From NCBI RefSeq assembly GCF_900102165.1, contig NZ_FNBD01000014.1, positions 1 to 64,000 of the forward strand: a stretch of 64,000 bases of DNA. Reading direction: 5' to 3'. Source of the stretch: Cellulophaga baltica (lineage in GTDB: Bacteria; Bacteroidota; Bacteroidia; Flavobacteriales; Flavobacteriaceae). Below are positions 52,993 through 61,974 of the stretch, in pieces (position 1 is the first letter of the stretch; each line of letters opens with the position of its first letter). Position numbers and translations under genes: made by a program. A model generated the notes under the pieces. The model had not been told where the DNA came from. It saw only the letters and a program-made list of their open reading frames with translations, and made no database searches.

Positions 52993-54132
52993 CTATTTAT
53001 AGTGAATGGCTATTTTTGCCAGTTGGCCCACAATCTGAATGGAATCTTTCATAGATAGTTTAGAACCATCTGCATGAATCCATCTTTTCAACGGTTGTTC
53101 GCAAATCATACTCTGTACTTTTTCCTTACCATAATGTTTACGCATGCGCATAAAAATTTCTACATCGAATAACCAGCGGGTAATAAATTTTTTCTGAAAG
53201 ACAAGTTCCACGAGTTCCTTATCCATTATTTTGGCACCACATTGGGTATCATTAAAAGGCATTTTTAAAATAGATCTAATGATAAGGTTAATGGTCATAC
53301 TAATTATCTTTCTCGCAGATTCTTTCGTGATATTTGCACCCATTCTACTCATACGAGAGCCACTAACAATTTTAAAGTCTGAAGTTTCCATGGTTTTCAC
53401 CAAATCATCAAAGTCTCTGAAATCTGTAGATAAATCGGCATCTAAATACCCAATATAATCCAATTGCGGGTCTTTGGCTAAATGCAACATTCCTTGACGT
53501 ACTGCTTCTGCTTTACCGCCATTCTTTTCGCAATTATAGACACTTATTTTATTCTCATTTCCTTTTCGTAATTCTTCTAATACTTCTAAGGTACTATCCG
53601 TACTGCCATCGTTTACAAAACATAAATGATAACCAAGGTTGTTATAAACAAAATTCTTAAAAGCTTCACCAGATAAGCGTTCTTCCTCATTGTAACAAGG
53701 TATAACAACACCCACACAATATTGTTGTAACATTTGCCCTTCACTCTTAGCACTTTCTGTATTGCTATCAGTGGGGCTTCCTATAATGCGTTTTACGCGA
53801 GCGGCTACTTCACTTAAACTTACAGGCTTCTTCATGTAATCATCTATCCCTAAATCAAAGCCATCTACAATAATTTTTTCATCGGTGTTACCAGACATTA
53901 CCACTATTGGCGTTTTAGATTTTTCTTCTAAACGGATGTGTTTTACAACATCTAATCCTGATAAGCCTGGCATATTAATATCTACAATAACTAAATCGGG
54001 CTGGAATGTTTTGAAAATATCAATTCCTTTTTCTCCAGAATCGGCAGTTTTAACTTGGTATCCTAATTCAATTAATCTCTTTTCTAAAGACATTAATATT
54101 AAAAGTTGGTCGTCAATGGCTAAGATTTTCAT
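52993..54132 (-). CDS. Response-regulator receiver fused to a polyprenyl-phosphate glycosyltransferase (GT2)
   Basis: Residues 1-118 form a receiver with Asp51 (VIVDINMPG), Ser80 and Lys102 (YMKKPVS), all needed for phosphorylation. From 139 a GT2 domain of the DPM1/GtrB type follows (VGVVIPCYNEEERL, FVNDGSTDST, and DADLST with metal-binding Asp231 and Asp233). It has no C-terminal membrane helices. Such transferases load a sugar on undecaprenyl phosphate, the donor used by GT-C enzymes; a large GT-C-like gene lies divergently next to it. The fusion suggests sugar transfer controlled directly by phosphorylation, which is unusual. No dedicated kinase is adjacent. Confidence 0.9.
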   Translation of the reverse strand: MKILAIDDQLLILMSLEKRLIELGYQVKTADSGEKGIDIFKTFQPDLVIVDINMPGLSGLDVVKHIRLEEKSKTPIVVMSGNTDEKIIVDGFDLGIDDYMKKPVSLSEVAARVKRIIGSPTDSNTESAKSEGQMLQQYCVGVVIPCYNEEERLSGEAFKNFVYNNLGYHLCFVNDGSTDSTLEVLEELRKGNENKISVYNCEKNGGKAEAVRQGMLHLAKDPQLDYIGYLDADLSTDFRDFDDLVKTMETSDFKIVSGSRMSRMGANITKESARKIISMTINLIIRSILKMPFNDTQCGAKIMDKELVELVFQKKFITRWLFDVEIFMRMRKHYGKEKVQSMICEQPLKRWIHADGSKLSMKDSIQIVGQLAKIAIHYK

Positions 54133-54395
54133 GAGCTGTGGGTTGAGTATGGGGTTTTAGTATTGGTTTTTGTATGATGCAATGATATTATTAAACCCAA
54201 AGTTTATGTAATCATTGAAGATTAGTGACTTTTTTCTATAGTTGAATATGCATAATCTTACGTTGAATACAGGATTGGTATCGGTATGTATTTGATAAAT
54301 CATATGTAAATTCTTACAATTTTAAAAGTAATTAATTATGTAATAACGTCAAATTTTGTTTCTTGTTGTATCTCCTTATTAAATTTATAATTTTA

Positions 54396-54403
54396 TATCT
54401 TTG
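54396..54403 (+). promoter_or_regulatory. -7 promoter element of the exopolysaccharide operon
   Basis: TATCTTTG is an exact TAnnTTTG match, 33 bp before the ATG at 54437, at the right end of the 304-bp gap 54133-54436. The nearest upstream TTG is 27 bp away, longer than usual. Nothing else was recognised in that gap. Confidence 0.5.
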
Positions 54404-54436
54404 ATATTGTTGTATTTTCTTACCAGCAATTTCTAA

Positions 54437-57400
54437 ATGAAGAAAAAAACCAATACACTTTTAATTTTAGCTTTGATAGTTGGCCTTGCATTTCATGGGT
54501 CTGCAATTTTCTTCACCTTAGAATCTACTTATGATGCCTTAATACATTTATTTTTTGCAGATCATTATGCAGACTCTTGGTTTGATCCTTGGGAATATAG
54601 ATGGTACACAGGATTTACCGTACAATCATACCCTCCTTTAGTACATCAGGTTATAGGCATACTTTCTTATATTGGAGGGTTAAAATTTGGGATGTATACG
54701 GTAGCATTATTGGCTATTGTGCTGTTTATAACCGGTGTTTACCGGTATACCTTATTAATGACAGGGAGTAGGAGAATAGCCGGTTACGGTGCCGTCCTAG
54801 CCGTATTTTCTTCCACATTTGTAGAAACGCTTCATATTTTCGGACAATTACCAAGTATTACAGCGCTTTCCATTCTTTTGCATTCCATGACAGAAATATA
54901 CTTATGGATCAAGACAGGAAAAATCAGGTATTTTTTGACCAGTGTTACCATGCTTGCCGTGACAGTAACCTCTCATCATGTAACGCCAATTTTTGGAATG
55001 GTGTTTTTTATAGCGCCATTAATAGGAATGGCAGTTATGGATGCCTCTCGAGAACGTGTAAATTCTTATAAAGAACTTACCTTTAAAATATTTTGGAATA
55101 CCACATTAAAGCATTTTTGGCGTATAGCCAAGTTTGGTGGTACCAGTCTTTTTTTAATCGTTTTTTGTATTTTTCCCTATTGGTATAATTCTAAAAGAAA
55201 CCCGATAACGCAAGTAGCAATTCCGCATGGCTCTCGTGATAATTTTTTAGAAATTACGTCATCAGGTTTGGTGTTTTTTGTAATTCCATGGGGGATATTT
55301 CTATTCGTATTGCCTTATTTCTTCTATAGATATTTTAGTAAACGGTATATTTTCTTCGGATTATCTTTTGCTTTATTAACCATATTGGGTACAGGTGGTA
55401 CGACGCCGATACCTTTAATGATGTTGGGAGAAACAGCTTTTAATATTCTTACTTTAGATAGGTTTACCTTATGGGCGACTATTATGGCTTTACCCATTTT
55501 TGCAGAGTTTGCCTATAGAATGGTAGAGGGCGATTTAAAAGTGTTGGTGCAAGAAAAGTTCGGCGAAGTCTATCATCGAGTCATTGGTGGGTTAATTGCT
55601 GGTGGTATGTTGTTTATGGTACTTTTTACCATGACCTTAGGGTATTTTAGGCCGTCGCAACCTGCTAAAATTAATATGCTACCTATTGTAAATTTTTTAG
55701 GAGCAGATTCACACGATTCTTGGCGGTATTTGCCATTAGGGTTTGGAGATCAAATGGCTTGGCTATCTGCCCAAACAACGGCGATGACCGTAGATGGTAA
55801 TTACCATTCTGCTAGACGTTTACCAGAATTAACGACGAGGGCTATTGAACGTATAGAAAATTCTAAATTTAGAGGAGTAGAAGGTATTGGTTCTTTACAG
55901 CAGTTTTTAACGGTACCGGAGAAATACAATTTAAAGTATATCTTTTCTAATGATAAATTTTATGATCCTATATTATACTATTGCGGTTGGCAACGTTTGC
56001 AGCAATTAGAAAACGGAATTATGGTGTGGGAAAAGTTAAATGTACCTCCCATACCTCAGATAATTCCCAAGGAAGACGTACCTACCATTATGAAAATAAT
56101 GTGGGGAATCATTCCGTTAACTACCGTACTACTAGCGTTTATTATTAATATACAGCTTATTTGGGTACGGCTTTTAAAGTCTAAAAAGTTGGAGCCACCT
56201 TCTTTTATGAAGTTAGAATTGCCTTATAATAAATTCTCCTATAAACTTTTAATCTTTTCGCATTTTTGGGCTTTCATTGTCTTAATTTGTTTAGGGTACG
56301 GTATTTATTTGTTCTATGTTAAGAATGTAGCGCAACTCTCTGCAAATAATGTGGTAGAGGCTTACTATGATGCTTTAGATTTTAAAGAATTTAATAGAGC
56401 GCATTCTTATCTAGATCCAGACAGTAATATAGATATTGCACAATACATGCTAGAGGTTTCTGTAACCGATGGAATATTAAGTTCCTATGCGAAAATGGAT
56501 TCTTTGCATGTGGAAATCTATGATGAAACACCTACTAGCGCTAAAGCCAAAGTACACACCCGGTGGATTACTCCATTAGAAAATTTATACAGTAGTGATT
56601 ATCATGAACTTGTAAAGAGGAAAAGTAAATGGTATATAAAACCTTCTAAATTTGATAATGATATTCCTCCAGATCAATTATTTACAGCAAATGGGACAAC
56701 TTTTTATAACCATGGTAGAAGGAAGATAACAACGCAAGAAACCTATCATGAAGATGTGTTAAAGCAGCCTGTGTTAGAAATATTAAGTGCCAAATTGGTG
56801 AAGAATAGGGGGCAGTTTAGTATCATAGGGGAAATACAAAATGTAGATAATGTACCCGCAGATGTCGTGATCAAGGCTACGTTGTATAATGATGCTAACA
56901 AAGAGTTGGCCAATTACAATGCTAAATATCATATGAAGCATAAATTAATGCCTAAAGAAACTACGGTCTTTAAAATAAATTTTGAAGGAATTGCATGGTC
57001 GTCTACTAAAGATACCTTGCCGCCTACTTTTGATCCAGACCAATTTACACCAATGAATTTTGAAGATCAACCCACAAATTTTAACTTACAATCTGCGGGA
57101 AATGTGGCGAATACAGATTTGTATAAAGGAGTTGCTTTGCAGGATATGGAGTATACAGATCAAGGATTCAATGGTGTTCTTTTCAATGCTGGAGTTCAGG
57201 AAGTTACCATACCTCAATTAATAATTTCGTACTACAATAAAGAAAATGAACTACTTTGGGTAGATCATTCTTTTGTGCCTGAGGGGGTACGCATACAACG
57301 AAAACAATTTTTTAATTATAAACCATTAGAGTTAGATAGTTTAGAAGTCATACGTAGTGATTTGAAAAATTGCTTTGTAAACGGAATGCCTAATGCCTCC

Positions 57401-57526
57401 ATAGCAGAAAAAGTTTTTCCAAATAGAAATTATTCCCATGGAGCTAGTCAGACGCAACCATTTTCTGGCGTTGGCTTTGAATTTATAAAGTTTGAGATAA
57501 ATAGTTATATCGGAAACCCGAAGTAA
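54437..57526 (+). CDS. Large GT-C-like membrane protein with C-terminal extracytoplasmic domain
   Basis: The 1029-residue protein has about ten N-terminal membrane helices, then a further helix pair near 555-580 and 610-635, and a long soluble C-terminal part (640-1029). Between helices 1 and 2 lies an acidic loop (TYDALIHLFFADHYADSWFD, Asp33, His37, Asp42) resembling the metal-binding site of GT-C glycosyltransferases that use polyprenyl-phosphate sugars. The C-terminal part has an NTF2-like region (VVEAYYDALDFKEFNRAHSY) and beta-rich domains. It is first in an operon with a lipoprotein and a GH5-like gene. Polymerase or sugar transferase for an exopolysaccharide is the likely role. Confidence 0.78.
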   Translation: MKKKTNTLLILALIVGLAFHGSAIFFTLESTYDALIHLFFADHYADSWFDPWEYRWYTGFTVQSYPPLVHQVIGILSYIGGLKFGMYTVALLAIVLFITGVYRYTLLMTGSRRIAGYGAVLAVFSSTFVETLHIFGQLPSITALSILLHSMTEIYLWIKTGKIRYFLTSVTMLAVTVTSHHVTPIFGMVFFIAPLIGMAVMDASRERVNSYKELTFKIFWNTTLKHFWRIAKFGGTSLFLIVFCIFPYWYNSKRNPITQVAIPHGSRDNFLEITSSGLVFFVIPWGIFLFVLPYFFYRYFSKRYIFFGLSFALLTILGTGGTTPIPLMMLGETAFNILTLDRFTLWATIMALPIFAEFAYRMVEGDLKVLVQEKFGEVYHRVIGGLIAGGMLFMVLFTMTLGYFRPSQPAKINMLPIVNFLGADSHDSWRYLPLGFGDQMAWLSAQTTAMTVDGNYHSARRLPELTTRAIERIENSKFRGVEGIGSLQQFLTVPEKYNLKYIFSNDKFYDPILYYCGWQRLQQLENGIMVWEKLNVPPIPQIIPKEDVPTIMKIMWGIIPLTTVLLAFIINIQLIWVRLLKSKKLEPPSFMKLELPYNKFSYKLLIFSHFWAFIVLICLGYGIYLFYVKNVAQLSANNVVEAYYDALDFKEFNRAHSYLDPDSNIDIAQYMLEVSVTDGILSSYAKMDSLHVEIYDETPTSAKAKVHTRWITPLENLYSSDYHELVKRKSKWYIKPSKFDNDIPPDQLFTANGTTFYNHGRRKITTQETYHEDVLKQPVLEILSAKLVKNRGQFSIIGEIQNVDNVPADVVIKATLYNDANKELANYNAKYHMKHKLMPKETTVFKINFEGIAWSSTKDTLPPTFDPDQFTPMNFEDQPTNFNLQSAGNVANTDLYKGVALQDMEYTDQGFNGVLFNAGVQEVTIPQLIISYYNKENELLWVDHSFVPEGVRIQRKQFFNYKPLELDSLEVIRSDLKNCFVNGMPNASIAEKVFPNRNYSHGASQTQPFSGVGFEFIKFEINSYIGNPK

Positions 57527-57527
57527 T

Positions 57528-58760
57528 ATGCATAAAACAATTTATATCATACTCTGTTTTATTATGCTTGGATGTTCTTCAAAAAAAGAAGAACCTAAAA
57601 AAAGTGCGCAAATAAATGCGATAGCACTGACAAAAAAGGACAGATATACTGCAGGGGATGCTATTACAATGGCATTTAAAACCGAGGCTCCAATAGAAAA
57701 TTTTAAGTTGCATATTAAAAATGCTTATGGAACATTATTAGTTGCACCCGAAATGGTACATGGTGAAATGGTTTTTTCTTTTCCTACAAATTTTTCACGA
57801 AAATCTGGTTTGTGTCGTTGGAAATTAATCAATGAGGGCCAAACCCTTCTAAAAGGAGAAATTGAGATTCATCCTAATGAGCAAAAAGGGACCAATATGG
57901 CCACCTATTTTGGACCGAGAAGTATTACAGCAGGCGATATTGATTATTCTATGTTAGTTATTGCTCCTACAGATGTTTTTGATAACCCTGTAGCTAGAGG
58001 CACTGAGGTTACGGTTAAATCCCAATTCTTAGCATCTATTAATGAATATAAGGTAGCCACTACAGAGTTAATGGCATGGTACAATGTGAGATCTACCCAT
58101 AAGTCGGGTAGAATATTAGTCACAGCAGCATGTAATGCCACCCCTTCTAAAGAACTTACCACGATTGTTTTTCCATCAAACTCTACGAGCTTTAAAATAA
58201 CAGCTTTTCAAGATCATGATTATGCAGATGGCAATCAAATTTTAAAATTAAGGTCTGATATTATCAAAGATGAATTTGGAAATACGGTAAGTGACGGTAC
58301 CTTGGTGACATTTATTATTAAGAACGATAAAGATGCCTATCTATATACTGTAGGTACTACGATAAACGGTATTGTAGAAGGCAGAACTTTACACCCTTCT
58401 CAAGCAGCGCATTGGAATATTCAAGCATTTATTACGGGAGCATCTGAAAGCAATTCTATAGATGTTACATTTAGAACCGCAATTGAAGATTATAAAGTGT
58501 ACTTTTCTAAAGGCAATAGAAATATAGATATAGGACCATTGGAAAGTTTCATGAAACAATTAGTGCCTGATGGTATTTTGGTACAAATGGATGTGTTTTC
58601 GGAACATGGAGATTTTATAGAAACAAAAAAGACCACCACCAAAAAAGGGGTGTGCAATTTTTATTTAAGTCCAGAATACTTAGAAAATGGCACCTACAAA
58701 TTAGTGATTAGGGCGGCAGGCATTACTAAAGAATTTAAAAAAGAAATGAATGGCATTTAA
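57528..58760 (+). CDS. Lipoprotein with Ig-like (invasin-type) domains
   Basis: The 410-residue protein has a lipoprotein signal with Cys16 (FIMLGCSS) followed by Lys/Glu-rich linker and several beta-sandwich repeats, of which the middle ones (PTDVFDNPVARGTEVTVKSQ and DEFGNTVSDGTLVTFIIKND) show the D-x-(F/Y)-GN-x-V-x-x-GT-x-V pattern of Ig-like/invasin domains. It starts 1 bp after the GT-C gene and overlaps the next gene by 11 bp. It probably acts as an envelope scaffold for polymer assembly or export. Confidence 0.82.
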   Translation: MHKTIYIILCFIMLGCSSKKEEPKKSAQINAIALTKKDRYTAGDAITMAFKTEAPIENFKLHIKNAYGTLLVAPEMVHGEMVFSFPTNFSRKSGLCRWKLINEGQTLLKGEIEIHPNEQKGTNMATYFGPRSITAGDIDYSMLVIAPTDVFDNPVARGTEVTVKSQFLASINEYKVATTELMAWYNVRSTHKSGRILVTAACNATPSKELTTIVFPSNSTSFKITAFQDHDYADGNQILKLRSDIIKDEFGNTVSDGTLVTFIIKNDKDAYLYTVGTTINGIVEGRTLHPSQAAHWNIQAFITGASESNSIDVTFRTAIEDYKVYFSKGNRNIDIGPLESFMKQLVPDGILVQMDVFSEHGDFIETKKTTTKKGVCNFYLSPEYLENGTYKLVIRAAGITKEFKKEMNGI

Positions 58761-60288
58761 ACTTAATAAAACACTGTATAGAACCGTCATCATTGCATCA
58801 TTTATTGCGGTAAATGCACTTATCATTTCTGGTATTGGATCGGCATGGGTTTTTCTTAATACAGGGGCAGACCGTACTTCCATGTTACATTTAGAAGTTC
58901 CTATGGATGAGGTTTACCGGCCAGAAATTGCTTGGTCTAATGTAGATAATCCAGGAAGGCCCATAGAGGAACAAACTTTAGGGGAGATTACGAACGATTA
59001 TTTAAACGCATGGCACGTACGCAATATCGCTTTTAAAAAGAATGACTACTACGGGATTAAAGATTTTTATACGGACAGTGCTCGGGTACGTTTGTATGAT
59101 AACATAGACCTCAATTTAAAAAATAATAATTGGTACAAGCGTACCACACTAAAGCATAATGGTGCTATAGATTTTTACAGTGTAGACGGTACTATGGTTG
59201 TTTTTAAGGACCACAATGTTGTTGAATACCAAGAAATTTATACTGGAGAAGAATTACTGTATAAAGAAAAAGATACTACAAGCTATCATGTGATGATGCT
59301 CTTGGAAGATGGATTTTGGAGAATTCGCCATTTAAAAGAAATTGAAAATAGTAGAGACACTACAACCTTAGCAGCACGTAATATTGATGCTGAACTTAAA
59401 AAAATTGAGAATCTAAAAGGAATAAACTATTATCCTAAAGATACCCCGTGGGACACTTTTGGAAAACGATTTGATGCTACGGTTATTAATGATGATTTTA
59501 AGATTATTCATGACATGGGATTAAACGGGATTCGGATTTTTGTACAATATGAAGATTTTGGAAAGAGTACGGTTAAAAAAGATAAAATAGCACTCTTGAA
59601 AAAAGTGCTAGATCTAGCGGAAGAAAACAAGCTAGATGTTATACTTACATTATTTGACTTTTATGGGGATTATGATGTCTCTAATTGGACCTTGACCAAT
59701 AGACATGCAGAGGCCATTGTACATGCGGTAAAGGACCACCCAGCCCTGTTAGCATGGGATTTAAAAAATGAACCCGATTTAGATTTAGCCTCGAGAGGTC
59801 GTGAACGGGTTATTGGCTGGCTAGAACAAATGATGGAGAATATTAAACTCTGGGATAGAAACCATCCCGTTACTATTGGTTGGTCTTCTCCGGAAGCTGC
59901 GGTAGAATTGGTAGATCAGGTAGATTTTGTGTCCTACCATTACTATAGAGAACTATCCGATTTTAACAAGACTTATGATATTCTAAAGAAGAAAGCTTTG
60001 AACAAACCAATAATGCTGCAAGAATACGGTTTATCATCCTATGGCGGTATTTGGAATTTTTATAGAGGTTCTGATAAAAGACAAGCGGAGTATTATGCAG
60101 AAATTCAGCCTCTATTACTTAAGAAAAATATTCCATTTGTAGCTTGGACCTTATATGATTTTTCAGAAGTGCCCACAGCTGTAGTAGGTAAATTACCTTG
60201 GAGAAAAAGCAAGCAATACCATTTTGGTTTCTTAACTAAAAGAGGTAAGAAGAAAGCGGCTTATGAGCATTTTGCGCTACAAAAATAA
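58750..60288 (+). CDS. Membrane-anchored GH5-like glycoside hydrolase
   Basis: The 512-residue protein has one N-terminal membrane helix (about 13-35), an NTF2-like region (about 75-215), then a TIM-barrel of clan GH-A from about 225. The acid/base is Glu341 in DLKNEPDLD and the nucleophile Glu425 in MLQEYGLSSYGG, both in the expected settings. It is translationally linked with the lipoprotein gene. Exopolysaccharide operons often include such a hydrolase to trim or release the polymer; the bond cut is not known. Cellulase or mannanase activity is possible by family. Confidence 0.85.
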   Translation: MAFKLNKTLYRTVIIASFIAVNALIISGIGSAWVFLNTGADRTSMLHLEVPMDEVYRPEIAWSNVDNPGRPIEEQTLGEITNDYLNAWHVRNIAFKKNDYYGIKDFYTDSARVRLYDNIDLNLKNNNWYKRTTLKHNGAIDFYSVDGTMVVFKDHNVVEYQEIYTGEELLYKEKDTTSYHVMMLLEDGFWRIRHLKEIENSRDTTTLAARNIDAELKKIENLKGINYYPKDTPWDTFGKRFDATVINDDFKIIHDMGLNGIRIFVQYEDFGKSTVKKDKIALLKKVLDLAEENKLDVILTLFDFYGDYDVSNWTLTNRHAEAIVHAVKDHPALLAWDLKNEPDLDLASRGRERVIGWLEQMMENIKLWDRNHPVTIGWSSPEAAVELVDQVDFVSYHYYRELSDFNKTYDILKKKALNKPIMLQEYGLSSYGGIWNFYRGSDKRQAEYYAEIQPLLLKKNIPFVAWTLYDFSEVPTAVVGKLPWRKSKQYHFGFLTKRGKKKAAYEHFALQK

Positions 60289-60377
60289 AGAAGTATAGAT
60301 AGGTAATAGCAGTTTTCTTTAACACCTATCACCATTACTTCAGGTATAGTCCATATTTTATTAGAATTTATTATGTG

Positions 60378-60443
60378 TTTAAAAAAAGAAGGGAGAGTAG
60401 ACCACAACATCTCTCTCCCTTACACACATAACCACTAACCAAA
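60378..60443 (-). repeat. Terminator-like repeat unit 1
   Basis: On the minus strand the unit reads TTTGGTTAGTGGTTATGTGT, then a hairpin (AAGGGAGAG pairing CTCTCCCTT; plus-strand arms 60389-60397 and 60413-60421) and a T run. About 53 bases are identical to unit 2 with one substitution. The T run on the minus strand makes it an intrinsic terminator for the gene ending at 60634. Confidence 0.75.
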
Positions 60444-60476
60444 GTTGTGAATTCTTAATGTTATTAATCTTGTGCA

Positions 60477-60541
60477 TTTTAAAAAGAAGGGAGAGGAGAC
60501 CACAACATCTCTCTCCCTTACACACATAACCACTAACCAAA
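60477..60541 (-). repeat. Terminator-like repeat unit 2
   Basis: Nearly identical to unit 1: hairpin arms 60487-60495 and 60511-60519 with the same internal loop sequence, preceded on the minus strand by the same TTGGTTAGTGGTTATGTG leader. The spacing between units 1 and 2 is unrelated sequence of about 33 bp. Confidence 0.75.
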
Positions 60542-60559
60542 TTCTTAAAAGGTGTATTG

Positions 60560-60622
60560 TTTTTTAAAAAAGGAGATTTAATTTAAATTGCCTCTCCTTT
60601 TCACACATAACCAATAACCAAT
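60560..60622 (-). repeat. Terminator-like repeat unit 3 (divergent)
   Basis: Shares the leader (TTGGTTATTGGTTATGTGTG on the minus strand) but has a different hairpin (arms 60568-60576 and 60593-60601, AAAAGGAGA/TCTCCTTTT) with a longer AT-rich loop, ending in six T. It is the first unit met by transcripts of the GT4 gene, 12 bp after its stop. Confidence 0.7.
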
Positions 60623-60633
60623 TGAATATATTT

Positions 60634-61845
60634 TTAAGCCTGTTCCTCTTGAAATTTAGGTACTGGCGATTTTTTCTCTATAATGGTATTAAAATGATCT
60701 AAATACATGGCCGCAATAGTAGACATAGGTAAAGAACAAGCAGCGGTGTAATTTGTATGCCCTAAGCTTCTTCTATACGTGTCATTCGTAATAATATTCT
60801 GAATGGCGTCTGCTAATGATCCCGTATTGTCGGCATCAAAAAATTCTCCTCTATATCCTTCCTCTTTTACGAGAATACTTAAATCTCCTAAGTCTGGTAA
60901 AGCAACTGCATTACCATAACTACCAGCTTGGTGTAAAACTCCTGAGCTTCCTGTTGTAGACGTATATGGGAATACAACCACCGCACTATCTTTAAATATT
61001 TTTTCTACATCTTCTTCGGCAACATACCCAGTAAACCTTATTTGTGGTACGGTATTATATTTTTCCTTCATGGAGTCTAAATAACCAGGGGTATTTGGAC
61101 TGTCTGTACCGGCAATAACTATTTCTATATCTTCTTGGGTTCTTTTTCTTATAAGCTCTACCGCTTCTATTAAAACCTCTACTTTTTTATACGTACCAAA
61201 TTTGCCAAATGCCATTACTTGTTTAGGACCAGCAGGTAAATCATAGGTAGGAGTAGGAGGAGTCTCAAAGGCTCCGTGTGGAATTAGCGCTATATTCTTA
61301 GCCTTATATTTTTTCTCTAATATGGTAACGTATTTGCTAATGGTTACGGCAACTACATCTGATGCTAACACAAATCTTGTTAACGTAGTACCAATAAAAT
61401 TATATATTTTTTGCAATACTTTATTTTCAGTAAAACCTGCACTTTCTAAATCTACCTGCTCTAAAATATTATGCAATAAAGAAATGGTAGGTATACCTTT
61501 AAATTTGCATATAGCAGGAAGAAGAAGACCTAATGCTGCTGGTATTTTTTTATCTCCAAATTTTAAAAATTGAAGGTTAAATAGTACGGCATCTGGTTTA
61601 GTTTGATTTAATGCTTTGTTGACACTGAAAATATTTCCGTAACTATTAAAACTCCAGCATTCTTTTACCGTTATTTTACAACCGTTTTCTGTAAAAGCTA
61701 AATCTTTTTCTCCTTCTGTTTTATCACAAATTAGAACAAGTTCTGTGACTTGATCTTGTAATCTAAAATGCTTTACTAAATGATAACCATATTCTGTTAA
61801 GGTTACTTTACTTGGAGGATAAGCGGTTACGATGGCTAGTTTCAT
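60634..61845 (-). CDS. Family 4 glycosyltransferase
   Basis: The 403-residue enzyme has a GT-B fold: N-terminal AIVTAYPPSKVTLTEYGYHL and C-terminal donor-binding part with VMAFGKFGTYKKVEVLIEAV and FPYTSTTGSSGVLHQAGSYG, the glycine-rich and Ser/Thr replacement of the E-x7-E region of GT4. No signal or membrane helix, so it works on the cytoplasmic face. It follows the flippase gene by 129 bp and would extend the sugar chain to be flipped. A single GT4 beside a flippase recalls PelF-PelG, but similarity to Pel was not tested. Confidence 0.87.
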   Translation of the reverse strand: MKLAIVTAYPPSKVTLTEYGYHLVKHFRLQDQVTELVLICDKTEGEKDLAFTENGCKITVKECWSFNSYGNIFSVNKALNQTKPDAVLFNLQFLKFGDKKIPAALGLLLPAICKFKGIPTISLLHNILEQVDLESAGFTENKVLQKIYNFIGTTLTRFVLASDVVAVTISKYVTILEKKYKAKNIALIPHGAFETPPTPTYDLPAGPKQVMAFGKFGTYKKVEVLIEAVELIRKRTQEDIEIVIAGTDSPNTPGYLDSMKEKYNTVPQIRFTGYVAEEDVEKIFKDSAVVVFPYTSTTGSSGVLHQAGSYGNAVALPDLGDLSILVKEEGYRGEFFDADNTGSLADAIQNIITNDTYRRSLGHTNYTAACSLPMSTIAAMYLDHFNTIIEKKSPVPKFQEEQA

Positions 61846-61974
61846 GGCTATACTTTTTATTCGGTTTGTGTTTTACAAATATGGTTTCTTATCGGCTTTA
61901 TTCTTTTAAAACTCCGTCTAGTTTCGTTTTTCTATCGATGAATTAAAAGACACTGTCGATAAATAGTTTTATAA

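Larger units (their letters stand above)
60289..60633. other. 345-bp convergent intergenic region with three tandem repeats
   Basis: No open frame. It is filled largely by three repeat units (60378-60443, 60477-60541, 60560-60622), each with a hairpin, described separately. The first 90 bp after the hydrolase gene show nothing recognisable. Confidence 0.6.

Noticed and set aside
60378-60622. CRISPR-like array
   Set aside because: Only three units with unequal similarity and spacing, each containing its own hairpin and T run; no cas genes nearby. Terminator modules explain them better.
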